From: Streptococcus mitis NCTC 12261
GTDB taxonomy: Bacteria; Bacillota; Bacilli; Lactobacillales; Streptococcaceae
Direction: 5' to 3'
NCBI RefSeq assembly: GCF_000148585.2
Contig: NZ_CP028414.1
Location: forward strand, 735,501 to 799,500
DNA: 64,000 nt
Position numbers and translations under genes: made by a program. Position 1 is the first letter of the stretch. Every line of letters starts with the position of its first letter. Shown in pieces: positions 1-8,339 of the stretch. Under the pieces are notes generated by a model. That model had not been told where the DNA came from. It saw only the letters and a list, made by a program, of their open reading frames with translations, and made no database searches.

Positions 1-1
1 T

Positions 2-757
2 ATCCTAGCGCCTGAGTTCGGTCTAATCCTTGGATCAGGACTTGGAGAATTGGCAGAAGAAATCGAAAATCCAGTTGTAGTAGATTATGCAGATATCCCA
101 AACTGGGGCCGTTCTACAGTAGTCGGACACGCTGGGAAATTGGTATATGGAGAACTTGCAGGTCGTAAGGTCTTGGCTCTTCAAGGTCGTTTCCATTTCT
201 ACGAAGGCAATCCTCTTGAGGTCGTGACTTTCCCAGTTCGTGTGATGAAAGTACTCGGATGTGAAGGTGTCATTGTAACCAATGCAGCTGGCGGTATTGG
301 ATATGGGCCTGGTACTTTGATGGCTATCTCAGACCATATCAACATGACAGGTCAAAACCCATTGATGGGTGAAAACTTGGATGAATTTGGTCCTCGTTTC
401 CCAGATATGTCTAAAGCCTACACACCAGAATATCGTGCTACTGCCCATGAAGTGGCTAAAAAACTTGGTATCAAGCTTGACGAAGGTGTCTATATTGGTG
501 TTACTGGTCCAACTTATGAAACACCAGCAGAAATCCGTGCTTATAAGACACTGGGAGCAGATGCGGTTGGTATGTCTACTGTTCCTGAAGTTATTGTGGC
601 AGCCCACTCAGGCTTGAAAGTTCTAGGAATTTCATGTATTACTAACTTTGCAGCTGGATTCCAAGAAGAACTCAACCACGAAGAAGTTGTAGAAGTGACT
701 GAACGTGTTAAAGGCGACTTCAAAGGTTTGCTTAAAGCGATTCTTGCAGAATTGTAA
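2..757 (+). CDS. punA: Purine nucleoside phosphorylase (inosine/guanosine type), 5' end cut by window
   Basis: This enzyme cleaves inosine, guanosine and their deoxy forms with phosphate to give the free purine and (deoxy)ribose-1-phosphate in the cytoplasm. The frame is open from base 2 and begins inside the family motif GLILGSGLGELA. It continues through VTNAAGG, GPTYETPAEIRA and VGMSTVPEV, all typical of the trimeric PNP/MTAP family. The visible part encodes 251 residues. Full-length relatives are about 270, so some 20 N-terminal residues lie outside the window. A ClC-type channel gene starts 2 nt after the stop, so the two are probably co-transcribed. With deoD, deoA, deoC and cdd it forms a nucleoside salvage region. 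The family is clear; the exact purine preference is inferred. Confidence 0.95.
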   Translation: MLAPEFGLILGSGLGELAEEIENPVVVDYADIPNWGRSTVVGHAGKLVYGELAGRKVLALQGRFHFYEGNPLEVVTFPVRVMKVLGCEGVIVTNAAGGIGYGPGTLMAISDHINMTGQNPLMGENLDEFGPRFPDMSKAYTPEYRATAHEVAKKLGIKLDEGVYIGVTGPTYETPAEIRAYKTLGADAVGMSTVPEVIVAAHSGLKVLGISCITNFAAGFQEELNHEEVVEVTERVKGDFKGLLKAILAEL

Positions 758-759
758 TC

Positions 760-2043
760 ATGTTAATAGAATTGAGGAGTATTTTTCGAAAAATCCCTTA
801 TAATTTTAGATTTTTCCTAGCAGTAATTCTGCAAGGAATAGTTTCGGGTTTATCTGGTATTTTTCTCCATTATCTATTAGAGATGGTGGAGGAGCTAGCT
901 TTTGGTCAGTCAGAGCATCATAGTGGATTTTTGACAGATGGAGTTTCCTCTTCACGGATAGGACTAAGTTTAATGATGGTGGGTCTTGGCTCATCCTTGG
1001 TCTGGTATTTCTTGCAAAAAGGGTCGAAGATTTATTCCATCAAAGCTCAGATGAAGGATGAGACTTCACAATACAAGCTTCATTTTCTAAAACAGCTATT
1101 TCATTCAATTTGGCAGATCATTGCAGTTGGAGGGGGAGCGCCTATTGGCAAAGAAGCTGCGCCACGAGAGATTGGAACTCTATTTGCAGGACCAATTGGA
1201 AAAATATGTTCTCTCTCTAAGAAGGATCGCATCTTTCTCCTTGCTTGTGGTGCTGGTGCTGGTTTAGCGGCTGTTTATCAGGTTCCATTAACAAGTGTCT
1301 TCTTTGTTTTTGAAACCTTAGGAATTGATCTATCTATTAAACGATTTGTCTTAGTCGGTTTGACTACCTATGTCTCAACCTATATAGCAGGCTGGGTTAT
1401 TTCAGATCAGGCTCTCTACCAGATTCCAGCCATCACATGGTCATTAAAGCAAATATGGATTATTCCCTTATTACTTCTTTTCTTAACCCCACTAGCTTGG
1501 CTTTTTGGTCGCTTAAGTAAGGCAGCGTCTTCAAAAAGGATAAAAGATAAACGAATACTTCTAACATTGTCCTCAGCTTTTCTTTTTCTTATTGGATTAG
1601 CAAGTTATTTTCCACATCTACTTGGAAATGGACGTATGATGTCTCAGGAAGTATTGAATTGTAGCAATGGCAAAACAGTATTCCTCTTATTTATCCTAAA
1701 AGCACTGGTCGTTCTTATTACTCTGTGGGCAGGGGCCTATGGTGGTACACTTACGCCATCTTTTGCCTTGGGGATGGCTGGAGCTGCTCTCTTTGGAATG
1801 ATTCTAGGTGGAGATAGCCAGCCAAGCATTTTACTTTTGGGATCGGTTTGCTTTTTGTCTGTGACCTTGAGGGCGCCCATTTCTGCAACCGGATTAGTTA
1901 TAGGTTTCACTGGGCTAGGTATAGATTCTCTTCCGTATCTCTTAGTAACAGCTGTTTTAGCCTATGAACTTGCAAAAATGCTAGACCGCTTTCCTTGGAC
2001 TAGCATACTGTGTCAGAAGTCAAAGAGTAAAGTAATTAGGTAG
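760..2043 (+). CDS. ClC-family chloride/anion channel or antiporter
   Basis: A 427-residue integral membrane protein with about ten hydrophobic segments and the ClC fold signature. The external-glutamate loop is present as GKEAAPREIG near residue 129, and a later pore loop reads GAYGGTLTPSFALG. Both differ from the canonical GREGP and GGxFxP motifs, and the usual GSGIP serine motif is replaced by a GSKIY-like stretch. The transported ion (chloride or fluoride) and the mode (channel or H+ exchanger) therefore cannot be read from the sequence. The start is the ATG 2 nt after punA. It has no good ribosome-binding site and may be translationally coupled. A GAGGAG at 774-779 lies inside the frame but has no suitable ATG after it. 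Confidence 0.85.
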   Translation: MLIELRSIFRKIPYNFRFFLAVILQGIVSGLSGIFLHYLLEMVEELAFGQSEHHSGFLTDGVSSSRIGLSLMMVGLGSSLVWYFLQKGSKIYSIKAQMKDETSQYKLHFLKQLFHSIWQIIAVGGGAPIGKEAAPREIGTLFAGPIGKICSLSKKDRIFLLACGAGAGLAAVYQVPLTSVFFVFETLGIDLSIKRFVLVGLTTYVSTYIAGWVISDQALYQIPAITWSLKQIWIIPLLLLFLTPLAWLFGRLSKAASSKRIKDKRILLTLSSAFLFLIGLASYFPHLLGNGRMMSQEVLNCSNGKTVFLLFILKALVVLITLWAGAYGGTLTPSFALGMAGAALFGMILGGDSQPSILLLGSVCFLSVTLRAPISATGLVIGFTGLGIDSLPYLLVTAVLAYELAKMLDRFPWTSILCQKSKSKVIR

Positions 2044-2323
2044 GAAATGCCCATTTCTTCTAGTCAATGATTTGATTTAAAAGATTAAAAAAACTCTCAA
2101 TTTATTTATAACTGTTTTAAATAAAAATGTAGTAGGCCTATTGGAATCTTGATTGAATCCGATTTTTCCTAGCTATGAAATATAAAAATAAAAAAAGAAA
2201 GGTAGAGCGCGTGTTCTAATTTGAACACGAACGGAAAACTTTTCTAAAAATTCAGAAGAGAAGGGGAGTTCTGCTTTGAATTGAAGCCGGTCTAATCTTC
2301 TCAATATCATCAAAATTAAGAAA
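2044..2323. other. AT-rich intergenic region upstream of the deoD leader
   Basis: Together with the structured leader that follows, this makes a 400-base gap without a gene. I see no convincing ORF. There is a short imperfect hairpin just after the ClC stop (GAAAT gccc ATTTC) that is too weak to be called a terminator, and a perfect 7-bp hairpin CGTGTTC/GAACACG at 2210-2229. No consensus promoter stands out, although deoD needs one in this gap. Confidence 0.6.
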
Positions 2324-2443
2324 GAAAGGAATTGAACCCACCCTAAAAGCAGTGGGAAAAAGATAGTTGGTCTAGCGAGCATCGCTCACTGCACCCAACT
2401 CCTATTTTCCCTTTGTTTTTTGACGGGTTTGGTATCTTATATT
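2324..2443 (+). promoter_or_regulatory. Structured leader directly upstream of deoD (copy A of a two-copy element)
   Basis: The element begins at GAAAGGAATTGAACC and runs to the base before the deoD ATG. Predicted pairings: GGGAAAA (2354-2360) with TTTTCCC (2405-2411), AGTTGG (2365-2370) with CCAACT (2395-2400), and inner AGCGA/TCGCT (2374-2386). A competing hairpin pairs CCCAC (2337-2341) with GTGGG (2352-2356) and shares bases with the long stem, so the two are mutually exclusive. It is clearly related to 17266-17380 in front of parC, with compensatory changes in the long stem. No Shine-Dalgarno sequence lies near the deoD ATG. I do not recognise the family; function is inferred to be translational or attenuation control. 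Confidence 0.6.
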
Positions 2444-3154
2444 ATGTCTATCCATATTGCTGCTCAGCAGGGTGAAATTGCTGATAAAATTCTTCTTCCT
2501 GGGGATCCTCTTCGTGCTAAGTTTATTGCGGAGAATTTCCTTGAAGATGCTATTTGTTTTAACGAAGTGCGTAACATGTTTGGTTATACTGGTACTTACA
2601 AGGGCCACCGTGTCTCTGTCATGGGAACTGGGATGGGAATGCCATCGATTTCGATTTATGCGCGTGAGTTGATTGTTGACTACGGTGTGAAAAAATTGAT
2701 CCGTGTGGGAACAGCAGGTTCATTGAATGAAGATGTTCACGTCCGTGAATTGGTTTTGGCGCAAGCAGCTGCAACCAACTCTAACATCATCCGCAATGAC
2801 TGGCCACAGTACGATTTCCCGCAAATCGCTAGCTTTGATTTGCTGGACAAGGCCTACCATATCGCCAAAGAACTTGGTATGACCACCCACGTTGGGAACG
2901 TTTTGTCTTCTGATGTCTTTTACTCAAACTACTTTGAAAAGAATATCGAGCTTGGTAAATGGGGAGTCAAGGCTGTGGAAATGGAAGCAGCAGCTCTCTA
3001 CTATTTGGCTGCCCAACATCACGTTGATGCCCTTGCTATCATGACTATCTCTGATAGTTTGGTCAATCCAGATGAAGACACGACTGCAGAAGAACGCCAA
3101 AATACCTTCACAGATATGATGAAGGTTGGATTAGAAACCTTGATTGCAGAGTAA
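2444..3154 (+). CDS. deoD: DeoD-type purine nucleoside phosphorylase
   Basis: The enzyme phosphorolyses purine (deoxy)nucleosides, usually including adenosine, as a cytoplasmic hexamer. The 236-residue product has the family's normal length. Gly20 and Arg24 of PGDPLRAK fit the phosphate site, VEMEAAALY fits the ribose-binding Glu-Met-Glu, and ISDSL carries the base-site Asp. I chose ATG at 2444 (MSIHIAAQQ) because it gives the conserved N-terminus. The in-frame TTG at 2420 lies inside the leader. There is no ribosome-binding site at normal distance, which is unusual and is discussed with the leader. A hairpin terminator follows at 3164-3207. Confidence 0.96.
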   Translation: MSIHIAAQQGEIADKILLPGDPLRAKFIAENFLEDAICFNEVRNMFGYTGTYKGHRVSVMGTGMGMPSISIYARELIVDYGVKKLIRVGTAGSLNEDVHVRELVLAQAAATNSNIIRNDWPQYDFPQIASFDLLDKAYHIAKELGMTTHVGNVLSSDVFYSNYFEKNIELGKWGVKAVEMEAAALYYLAAQHHVDALAIMTISDSLVNPDEDTTAEERQNTFTDMMKVGLETLIAE

Positions 3155-3163
3155 TTATATCTA

Positions 3164-3207
3164 AAAAAGGAAGCCCTTCTTTATGAATTGGAGGACTTCC
3201 TTTTCTT
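3164..3207. terminator. Hairpin terminator after deoD, shared with the convergent gene
   Basis: AAAAAGGAAG (3164-3173) pairs with CTTCCTTTT (3196-3204), with T-rich sequence on both outer sides. It overlaps the last codons of the convergent FlaR-like gene, so it may serve both strands. Confidence 0.7.
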
Positions 3208-3705
3208 ATCTAGAAATTGATCTAGCTCTCTTTGATTTCGAAGAATAGTGACTTTATGTGAGTATTCTTGGCAAAGTTTTTGGTAATTTTTTCTTTGAGC
3301 TTTAGTTCGTCCATCCCAGAGAATCCATCGAATAAACTCCCAATTAAATTGTTCTCGACAACCTTCTGCCATACTTTCTCTGACCTTGCCCCGATATGTA
3401 ATGTAACGCTTAAATGCTCGAAAGAGACAGGTCAATGGAGAAAAATTAAGAAAGATGATTTGGTCAGCTTCCTGCATTCTTTCTTCGTAATAGCACCAAG
3501 AATAATTACCATCGATAACCCAAGATTCATTCTTTGTGAGAAAGTTTTTCATCTCGGTCAACATCCATCCGCGGTCACTGTCTTGCCAACCAGGTTGAAA
3601 TTGGAGTGTGTCCATGTGAAGTTTTGGGATGGAGTAGTAGTGAGACAACTTTTCTGCTAGAGTTGACTTACCAGCACCAGAATATCCGATAATTGCAATT
3701 TTCAT
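3181..3705 (-). CDS. FlaR-like P-loop kinase (annotated elsewhere as DNA topology modulation protein)
   Basis: A 174-residue P-loop protein with Walker A GYSGAGKST at residues 7-15 and an arrangement resembling adenylate or shikimate kinases. Later conserved stretches include HMDTLQFQPGW and VIDGNYSW. Streptococcal homologues carry the historical name FlaR, DNA topology modulation protein, but the sequence argues for a small-molecule or nucleotide kinase. Substrate is unknown. It is encoded opposite to deoD, and its last codons fall inside the shared terminator. It lies downstream of rpsT on the same strand, but a terminator at 3731-3757 separates them. The ATG start gives the expected N-terminal MKIAIIGYSGAGKS. 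Confidence 0.75.
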   Translation of the reverse strand: MKIAIIGYSGAGKSTLAEKLSHYYSIPKLHMDTLQFQPGWQDSDRGWMLTEMKNFLTKNESWVIDGNYSWCYYEERMQEADQIIFLNFSPLTCLFRAFKRYITYRGKVRESMAEGCREQFNWEFIRWILWDGRTKAQRKNYQKLCQEYSHKVTILRNQRELDQFLDKKRKSSNS

Positions 3706-3730
3706 TTTCTACCTTTTCCTATTTGAGGAC

Positions 3731-3757
3731 AAAAAAACAGCCTCTATGGACTGTTTC
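3731..3757 (-). terminator. Rho-independent terminator of rpsT
   Basis: On the minus strand AAACAG and CTGTTT (3751-3756 with 3735-3740) form a stem followed by a run of seven T just after the rpsT stop codon. Confidence 0.8.
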
Positions 3758-3994
3758 TTATTTAGCAAGTTTAGCTGAAAGACGAGCTTTGTCGCGGCTT
3801 GCTTTGTTTTTGTGAATCAAACCTTTAGTTTCTGCTTTATCGATAGCTGAGCTAGCAGCACGGAAAAGTTCTTCAGATGGGTTTGCTTCGAAAGCTTTGA
3901 TAGCAGTACGCATAGCTGATTTTTGAGCTGAGTTCTTTTCGTTTTGTTTAACGTTCAATTCAGCGCGTTTGATAGCTGATTTAATGTTTGCCAA
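3758..3994 (-). CDS. rpsT: 30S ribosomal protein S20
   Basis: A primary-binding protein of the small ribosomal subunit, 78 residues, rich in Lys and Ala, beginning [21 protein letters not shown] chose the TTG at 3994 as start. A strong GGAGG sits 7 nt before it, and the product then matches the normal S20 N-terminus. The ATG at 4009 overlaps the GGAGG itself and cannot be the start. A weak TTG start on S20 is notable because S20 synthesis is known to be autoregulated in some bacteria through a poor start codon (UUG in E. coli). Its own terminator follows the stop. coaA is divergent in function but on the same strand upstream. Confidence 0.96.
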
Positions 3995-4061
3995 TGTTCT
4001 TACCTCCATATTTACTAACTATACCATTATATCTGAAAACTTACGTTTTGACAAGGGAAAA

Positions 4062-4982
4062 TTACTTTTTTAAGTAAATTTCATCGATTTCATGGTTCTT
4101 TGTTTTATGCAGAATCACTTCCGCACGGTTTCTGGTTGGTTCAATATAATTTTGTAGATTTGTGAGATTGATACTGGTCCAGACCTGATGGGCAAAGGAT
4201 TCCACTTCCCCAATCGGCATTTGTGTAAAACGATAATAGTAGCTATCAGGATCGTTTTGGGCTAGGCTCAGCATTTTCAAGAAACGGTCCAGATACCAAC
4301 TCTCGATGTCATCGACTGCAGCATCGACATAGATGGAAAAGTCAAAGAAGTCAGTAATGTAGAGACGCTCGTTTTGTGGATTTTGAAAGACATTTATTCC
4401 TTCAACAATGACAAAATCAGCAGCTTTGACGCTTTGCTTTTCCTCGGGTACGATGTCGTAGACTTCATGAGAATAGACAGGAATATCTACATCTTGTCCA
4501 TTTTTGATGTGATCCAGGAAGTTGAGAAGAGCTTCCATATCATAGCTTTCAGGAAATCCCTTGCGATTTAAAATCCCTTGTTCAATCAAGATCTGGTTGG
4601 GATAGAGAAAGCCGTCAGTTGTTACCAACTCAACCCTAGCATCTGTAAGGGTACGGGACAGTAGGATTTGAAGTAGGCGACTGGTTGTGGATTTTCCAAC
4701 GGCAACACTCCCAGAAACCCCAATGATAAAAGGCTGGGATTTACTTTCACGTTGAAGGAAAATCCCTTTTGAAAAGGCCAAATCATCCTTGGTACGCTTG
4801 TAAATCTGGATGAGATGGGCTAGGGGGAGATAGACATCGGTAACATCCTGCAAGCTAATCTGGTCATTAAAACTCTTGATGGATTCTAATTCCTCTTCTG
4901 TCAAAGGAGGTGTGGTTTTTCTATGTAACGATTGCCAAGTCTGGCGGCTGATTTTTTCAAAATGTAAAAATTCGTTGGTCAT
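4062..4982 (-). CDS. coaA: Type I pantothenate kinase
   Basis: The enzyme phosphorylates pantothenate, the first and rate-setting step of coenzyme A synthesis. The 306-residue product has the length of bacterial type I PanK. It shows the P-loop [12 protein letters not shown], the TTDGFLYPN segment and the [10 protein letters not shown] strand. The ATG at 4982 ([12 protein letters not shown]) is preceded by AGGGGA at good spacing. The longer in-frame ATG at 5012 lacks such a site and adds residues not found in the family. The gene stands alone between rpsT and a divergent membrane-protein gene. Confidence 0.95.
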   Translation of the reverse strand: MTNEFLHFEKISRQTWQSLHRKTTPPLTEEELESIKSFNDQISLQDVTDVYLPLAHLIQIYKRTKDDLAFSKGIFLQRESKSQPFIIGVSGSVAVGKSTTSRLLQILLSRTLTDARVELVTTDGFLYPNQILIEQGILNRKGFPESYDMEALLNFLDHIKNGQDVDIPVYSHEVYDIVPEEKQSVKAADFVIVEGINVFQNPQNERLYITDFFDFSIYVDAAVDDIESWYLDRFLKMLSLAQNDPDSYYYRFTQMPIGEVESFAHQVWTSINLTNLQNYIEPTRNRAEVILHKTKNHEIDEIYLKK

Positions 4983-5044
4983 TTGTTTTCCCCTAGATAT
5001 TTTGTTTATCATACCATAAAAAGCTAAAAAAATAAAGCGGTTTC

Positions 5045-5073
5045 TTGATGATAGTAAACCAATATCGTATAAT
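5045..5073 (+). promoter_or_regulatory. SigA promoter for the 5182 membrane-protein gene
   Basis: TTGATG (-35, 5045-5050) and TATAAT (-10, 5068-5073) with a 17-nt spacer. The transcript would have a leader of about 100 nt. It contains two small hairpins: AGGAG/CTCCT, and an AAGCC...GGGCTT stem near 5131-5150. Confidence 0.6.
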
Positions 5074-5181
5074 AGAAGTAGATAGGGTTGACCAATTTAT
5101 TGATGAGGTAGGAGCTACTTTCTCCTGACTTATAAGCCAATAAAGGGGGCTTTGGGATTCACAATTTATAGGAGGTGTACT

Positions 5182-5586
5182 ATGAAAATCTTAAAAAGTT
5201 ATATACTGGAACTCTGTTTTATTTTAAGTTTTGCACTACCTTTTATAAAAGGGGCGAATGCGGATAATGGTAGACGCTTTGTGGAAATCTATTACGGTTT
5301 TACTTTTTTGATGGAACATGCTATTGTAACAGCTATCTTTATCTGTTCGCTCTTGATTGCTTGCCTACTAAAAAAACGGTGGACGAAATGGCTTGCTGCT
5401 GGTAGTTATTTCTTTTTAGTTCTATGGATTGCTACAGAGGGTTATTTCTTCCGCATGTCGCTAGAAGATTTGGTACGACTTTGGACAAGTTGGGAAATCC
5501 TGACAAAAACGTATCAGTTGGGCTTTTATCTAAACATCCTGTTGGGAATTTTGTTGATAATTAAGTATCTGAAGGTTAAGCAATAG
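5182..5586 (+). CDS. Small four-helix membrane protein of unknown function
   Basis: I do not recognise the family. The 134-residue product has an N-terminal hydrophobic segment (residues 6-22), then a soluble loop containing GANADNGRRF, and three further membrane segments near residues 45-65, 70-90 and 112-128. The ATG at 5182 follows a strong AGGAGG and is preferred to the GTG/ATG forms at 5152. The gene stands alone with its own promoter and a terminator at 5686-5730. Nothing nearby suggests a partner. It is probably an integral membrane protein of the cytoplasmic membrane. Confidence 0.7.
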   Translation: MKILKSYILELCFILSFALPFIKGANADNGRRFVEIYYGFTFLMEHAIVTAIFICSLLIACLLKKRWTKWLAAGSYFFLVLWIATEGYFFRMSLEDLVRLWTSWEILTKTYQLGFYLNILLGILLIIKYLKVKQ

Positions 5587-5685
5587 TAATAAGAATGCGC
5601 CTAATTATAGATGATAAACATTTTGTTATATCCTAATTATGATATTTCTAGTTCTAAATGGCTTATTATTTATAAGTGTTTAAAG

Positions 5686-5730
5686 AGATTGAAGAAAATG
5701 TTTTACTTACTAGCTTTCTTCAGTCTTTTT
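5686..5730 (+). terminator. Rho-independent terminator upstream of the methyltransferase gene
   Basis: AGATTGAAGAAA (5686-5697) pairs with TTTCTTCAGTCT (5715-5726), a 12-bp stem with one G-U pair, followed by TTTT. It ends transcription from the membrane-protein gene. Confidence 0.75.
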
Positions 5731-5776
5731 CGTTTTATTATCAATTTGTAAACGATTTACAATTTAAGTCAAATTA

Positions 5777-5791
5777 TGGTAAAATAGTTTC
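5777..5791 (+). promoter_or_regulatory. Extended -10 promoter giving a predicted leaderless mRNA
   Basis: TGG TAAAAT has its -10 hexamer at 5780-5785, only 6 nt before the ATG at 5792. With the usual 6-7 nt from -10 to start site, transcription would begin at or next to the A of ATG. The same layout recurs at 24976 and 27156. Confidence 0.55.
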
Positions 5792-6383
5792 ATGAGTAAA
5801 ATGTATTATGCAGAAAATCCTGACGCTGCTCACGACATTCATGAGTTGAGAGTGGACTTATTGGGAGAAAAAATGACCTTTTTGACGGATGCGGGTGTTT
5901 TTAGCAAGAAAATGGTTGACTTTGGGCAGTCAACTCTTGCTCAAGTGTCTAGAGGTCAACCAAGGAGAGACTGTCCTTGATGTAGGGTGTGGTTATGGGC
6001 CTTTGGGCTTATCCTTGGCTAAGGCTTATGGGGTTCAGGCGACCATGGTTGATATCAATAATCGTGCCTTGGATTTGGCGCGACAAAATGCTGAACGAAA
6101 TAAAGTAGAAGCGACGATTTTCCAGTCCAACATCTATGAACAAGTTGAAGGCACATTTGACCATGTCATTTCAAATCCTCCTATCCGTGCGGGCAAGCAA
6201 GTGGTTCATGAAATCATTGAGAAAAGTAAAGATTTCTTGGAAACTGGTGGAGATTTAACAATCGTTATCCAGAAAAAACAAGGGGCTCCAAGCGCCAAGT
6301 CAAAGATGGAGGAAGTGTTTGGCAATTGTGAAATCGTCAAAAAAGATAAGGGATATTATATCCTTAGAAGTGTGAAAGAATGA
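5792..6383 (+). pseudogene. Class I SAM-dependent methyltransferase (RsmC/RlmG-like) broken by a 1-nt frameshift
   Basis: The first frame (5792-5980) encodes MSKMYYAENPDAAHDIHELR through KKMVDFG, then turns to unrelated sequence and stops. The second frame, open from 5889, carries the continuation: SQLLLKCLEVNQGETVLDVG, the SAM motif DVGCGYGPLGL and the NPPIRAG catalytic-type motif, ending at 6383. Removing one base, most simply the C at 5927 in GGGCAGTCAA, restores one 196-residue ORF, a normal length for this small-subunit rRNA guanine methyltransferase-like family. The gene is therefore a frameshift mutant, or the read carries an error. Its tail overlaps the deoA start by 4 nt, so it heads the nucleoside operon. 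If real, the break removes the SAM domain from the translated product and could uncouple translation into deoA. Confidence 0.85.
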
Positions 6384-7657
6384 GAGCAGTTGATTTAATC
6401 CAAAAAAAACGAGATGGTCAAGAACTGACTTCGAGTGAAATTGAATGGCTAGTTGAAGGCTATGTGTCAGGAACTGTCCCTGATTATCAGATGTCTGCCT
6501 TTGCTATGGCTGTTTATTTCAAAGGAATGACGACTCGAGAAATATCTGATTTGACCATGAAAATGGTTCAGACAGGGCAAGAGTTTGATTTATCAGCTAT
6601 TGATGGGGTTAAGGTTGACAAGCATTCTACGGGTGGTGTTGGTGACAAGGTGACCTTGATTTTAGCTCCTTTAGTAGCGAGTTTTGGAGTTCCAGTCGCG
6701 AAAATGAGTGGTCGTGGTCTCGGCCATACGGGTGGAACGATTGATAAATTAGAATCAATCAAGGGCTATCAAGTAGAACGTAGTCAAGAGGATTTCATTC
6801 ATCAAGTTCAGGATATTGGTGTATCTGTCATTGGGCAATCAGACCAGCTTGTCAAAGCAGATAAGCTTCTCTATGCCCTTCGTGATGTGACCGCAACTGT
6901 TGACACGATTCCTTTGATTGCCAGTTCTGTCATGAGCAAGAAAATTGCAGCAGGGGCGGATGCTATTTTGCTAGACGTGACTGTCGGTGAGGGGGCCTTC
7001 ATGAAGACGGTTGATGAGGCGCGTGAATTGGCTCAAACCATGGTGGAACTTGGTAAGGCAGTTGGTAGAAAAACGGTAGCAGTCATTACGGATATGAGCC
7101 AGCCCTTGGGACGAGCGATTGGAAATCGCCTCGAAATTCTTGAAGCACTGGAGATTTTACAAGGTCAAGGCCGTCAGGATATTACCCATTTTATATGCGA
7201 ATTGGCTCAAATTATGCTTGGCCTGGCAAATGTTAACAAGACAGTTGAAGAAGTTCGCCAACATCTTGAGAATGGTAAGGCACTGGCTAAGTTTGAGGAG
7301 ATGGTCCAAGCCCAAGGTGGAGACTTGGAAGACCTCTATCGTCCTGTAAATGTTGCCCATGTGGTGGAAATCCCTGCTCAGGAAACGGGTGTCATTTCAG
7401 CTCTTCCAGCTATGGAATTTGGGCTTTATGCTATGAGACTGGGGGCAGGCCGTGCAGTTAAGTCTGATGCCTTGGACTATGAAACAGGAATTGTTTTTGA
7501 AAAGAAAGTTGGAGATTCCGTTCAAAAGGGAGAAATTGTTGCAAAAGTATATACAAATGGAAAAATTTCTTCTCAGCTAGTTACAGATTTTCAAAAATAT
7601 GTTAAAATAAATGATAGTGTGCAAAGTTTACGAGAAATTATAGAAATCATCTCATAA
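6380..7657 (+). CDS. deoA: Pyrimidine-nucleoside (thymidine) phosphorylase
   Basis: The enzyme converts thymidine, deoxyuridine or uridine plus phosphate to the base and (deoxy)ribose-1-phosphate. The 425-residue product shows the family signature [11 protein letters not shown], the phosphate-site [10 protein letters not shown] and the base-site region with SSVMSKKIA. The ATG overlaps the preceding methyltransferase stop (ATGA), and deoC follows after 19 nt, indicating one operon. Length and motifs fit Firmicute Pdp, which usually accepts both uridine and thymidine. That breadth is known of the family and not shown here. Confidence 0.96.
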   Translation: MRAVDLIQKKRDGQELTSSEIEWLVEGYVSGTVPDYQMSAFAMAVYFKGMTTREISDLTMKMVQTGQEFDLSAIDGVKVDKHSTGGVGDKVTLILAPLVASFGVPVAKMSGRGLGHTGGTIDKLESIKGYQVERSQEDFIHQVQDIGVSVIGQSDQLVKADKLLYALRDVTATVDTIPLIASSVMSKKIAAGADAILLDVTVGEGAFMKTVDEARELAQTMVELGKAVGRKTVAVITDMSQPLGRAIGNRLEILEALEILQGQGRQDITHFICELAQIMLGLANVNKTVEEVRQHLENGKALAKFEEMVQAQGGDLEDLYRPVNVAHVVEIPAQETGVISALPAMEFGLYAMRLGAGRAVKSDALDYETGIVFEKKVGDSVQKGEIVAKVYTNGKISSQLVTDFQKYVKINDSVQSLREIIEIIS

Positions 7658-7676
7658 ACTGCAGGAGAATCCGAAT

Positions 7677-8339
7677 ATGAAATTAAATAAATATATCGAT
7701 CATACACTTTTGAAACAAGATGCGACAGTAAATCAAATTGATTGTTTGTTGTCTGAAGCTAGAGAGTATGATTTTGCCAGTGTTTGCGTTAATCCGACCT
7801 GGGTTGAACATGCTAAAAAAGGGCTTGAAGGCACAGATGTCAAGGTCTGCACAGTAGTTGGTTTCCCCTTGGGAGCAACAACTTCAGCCGTGAAATCATT
7901 TGAAACCAAGGAAGCTATCCAAAATGGTGCAGATGAGATTGATATGGTGATTAATGTTGGAGCTCTCAAAACAGGTAATCTTGATTTGGTTGAGTCGGAT
8001 ATTCGCGCAGTAGTAGAAGCAAGTGGTGACAAGTTAGTGAAAGTCATTATTGAAGCTTGCCTTCTGACAGACCAAGAAAAAGTTGTGGCTTGCCAATTAG
8101 CCCAAAAAGCAGGAGCTGATTTTGTTAAAACATCTACTGGCTTTTCAACTGGTGGTGCGACAGTAGCAGATGTTAGATTAATGCGTGAAACAGTTGGACC
8201 TGATATGGGAGTCAAGGCTGCAGGTGGAGCTCGTTCTTATGCAGATGCTCTTGCCTTTGTGGAAGCAGGGGCGACCCGTATCGGAACGTCAGCTGGGGTA
8301 GCCATTTTAAAAGGAGAATTGGCTGATGGCGACTACTGA
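7677..8339 (+). CDS. deoC: Deoxyribose-phosphate aldolase
   Basis: This enzyme splits 2-deoxyribose-5-phosphate into acetaldehyde and glyceraldehyde-3-phosphate, sending nucleoside sugar into glycolysis. The 220-residue TIM-barrel protein has the Schiff-base lysine in [14 protein letters not shown] and the second catalytic lysine in [17 protein letters not shown] ribosome-binding site precedes the ATG. The 3' end overlaps the cdd start by 14 nt, which supports translational coupling in the deoA-deoC-cdd operon. Confidence 0.97.
   Translation: MKLNKYIDHTLLKQDATVNQIDCLLSEAREYDFASVCVNPTWVEHAKKGLEGTDVKVCTVVGFPLGATTSAVKSFETKEAIQNGADEIDMVINVGALKTGNLDLVESDIRAVVEASGDKLVKVIIEACLLTDQEKVVACQLAQKAGADFVKTSTGFSTGGATVADVRLMRETVGPDMGVKAAGGARSYADALAFVEAGATRIGTSAGVAILKGELADGDY

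Noticed and set aside
2324-2443. deoD leader considered as a purine or PreQ1 riboswitch
   Set aside because: The conserved loop sequences of these classes are absent, and the related element at parC has no purine link.
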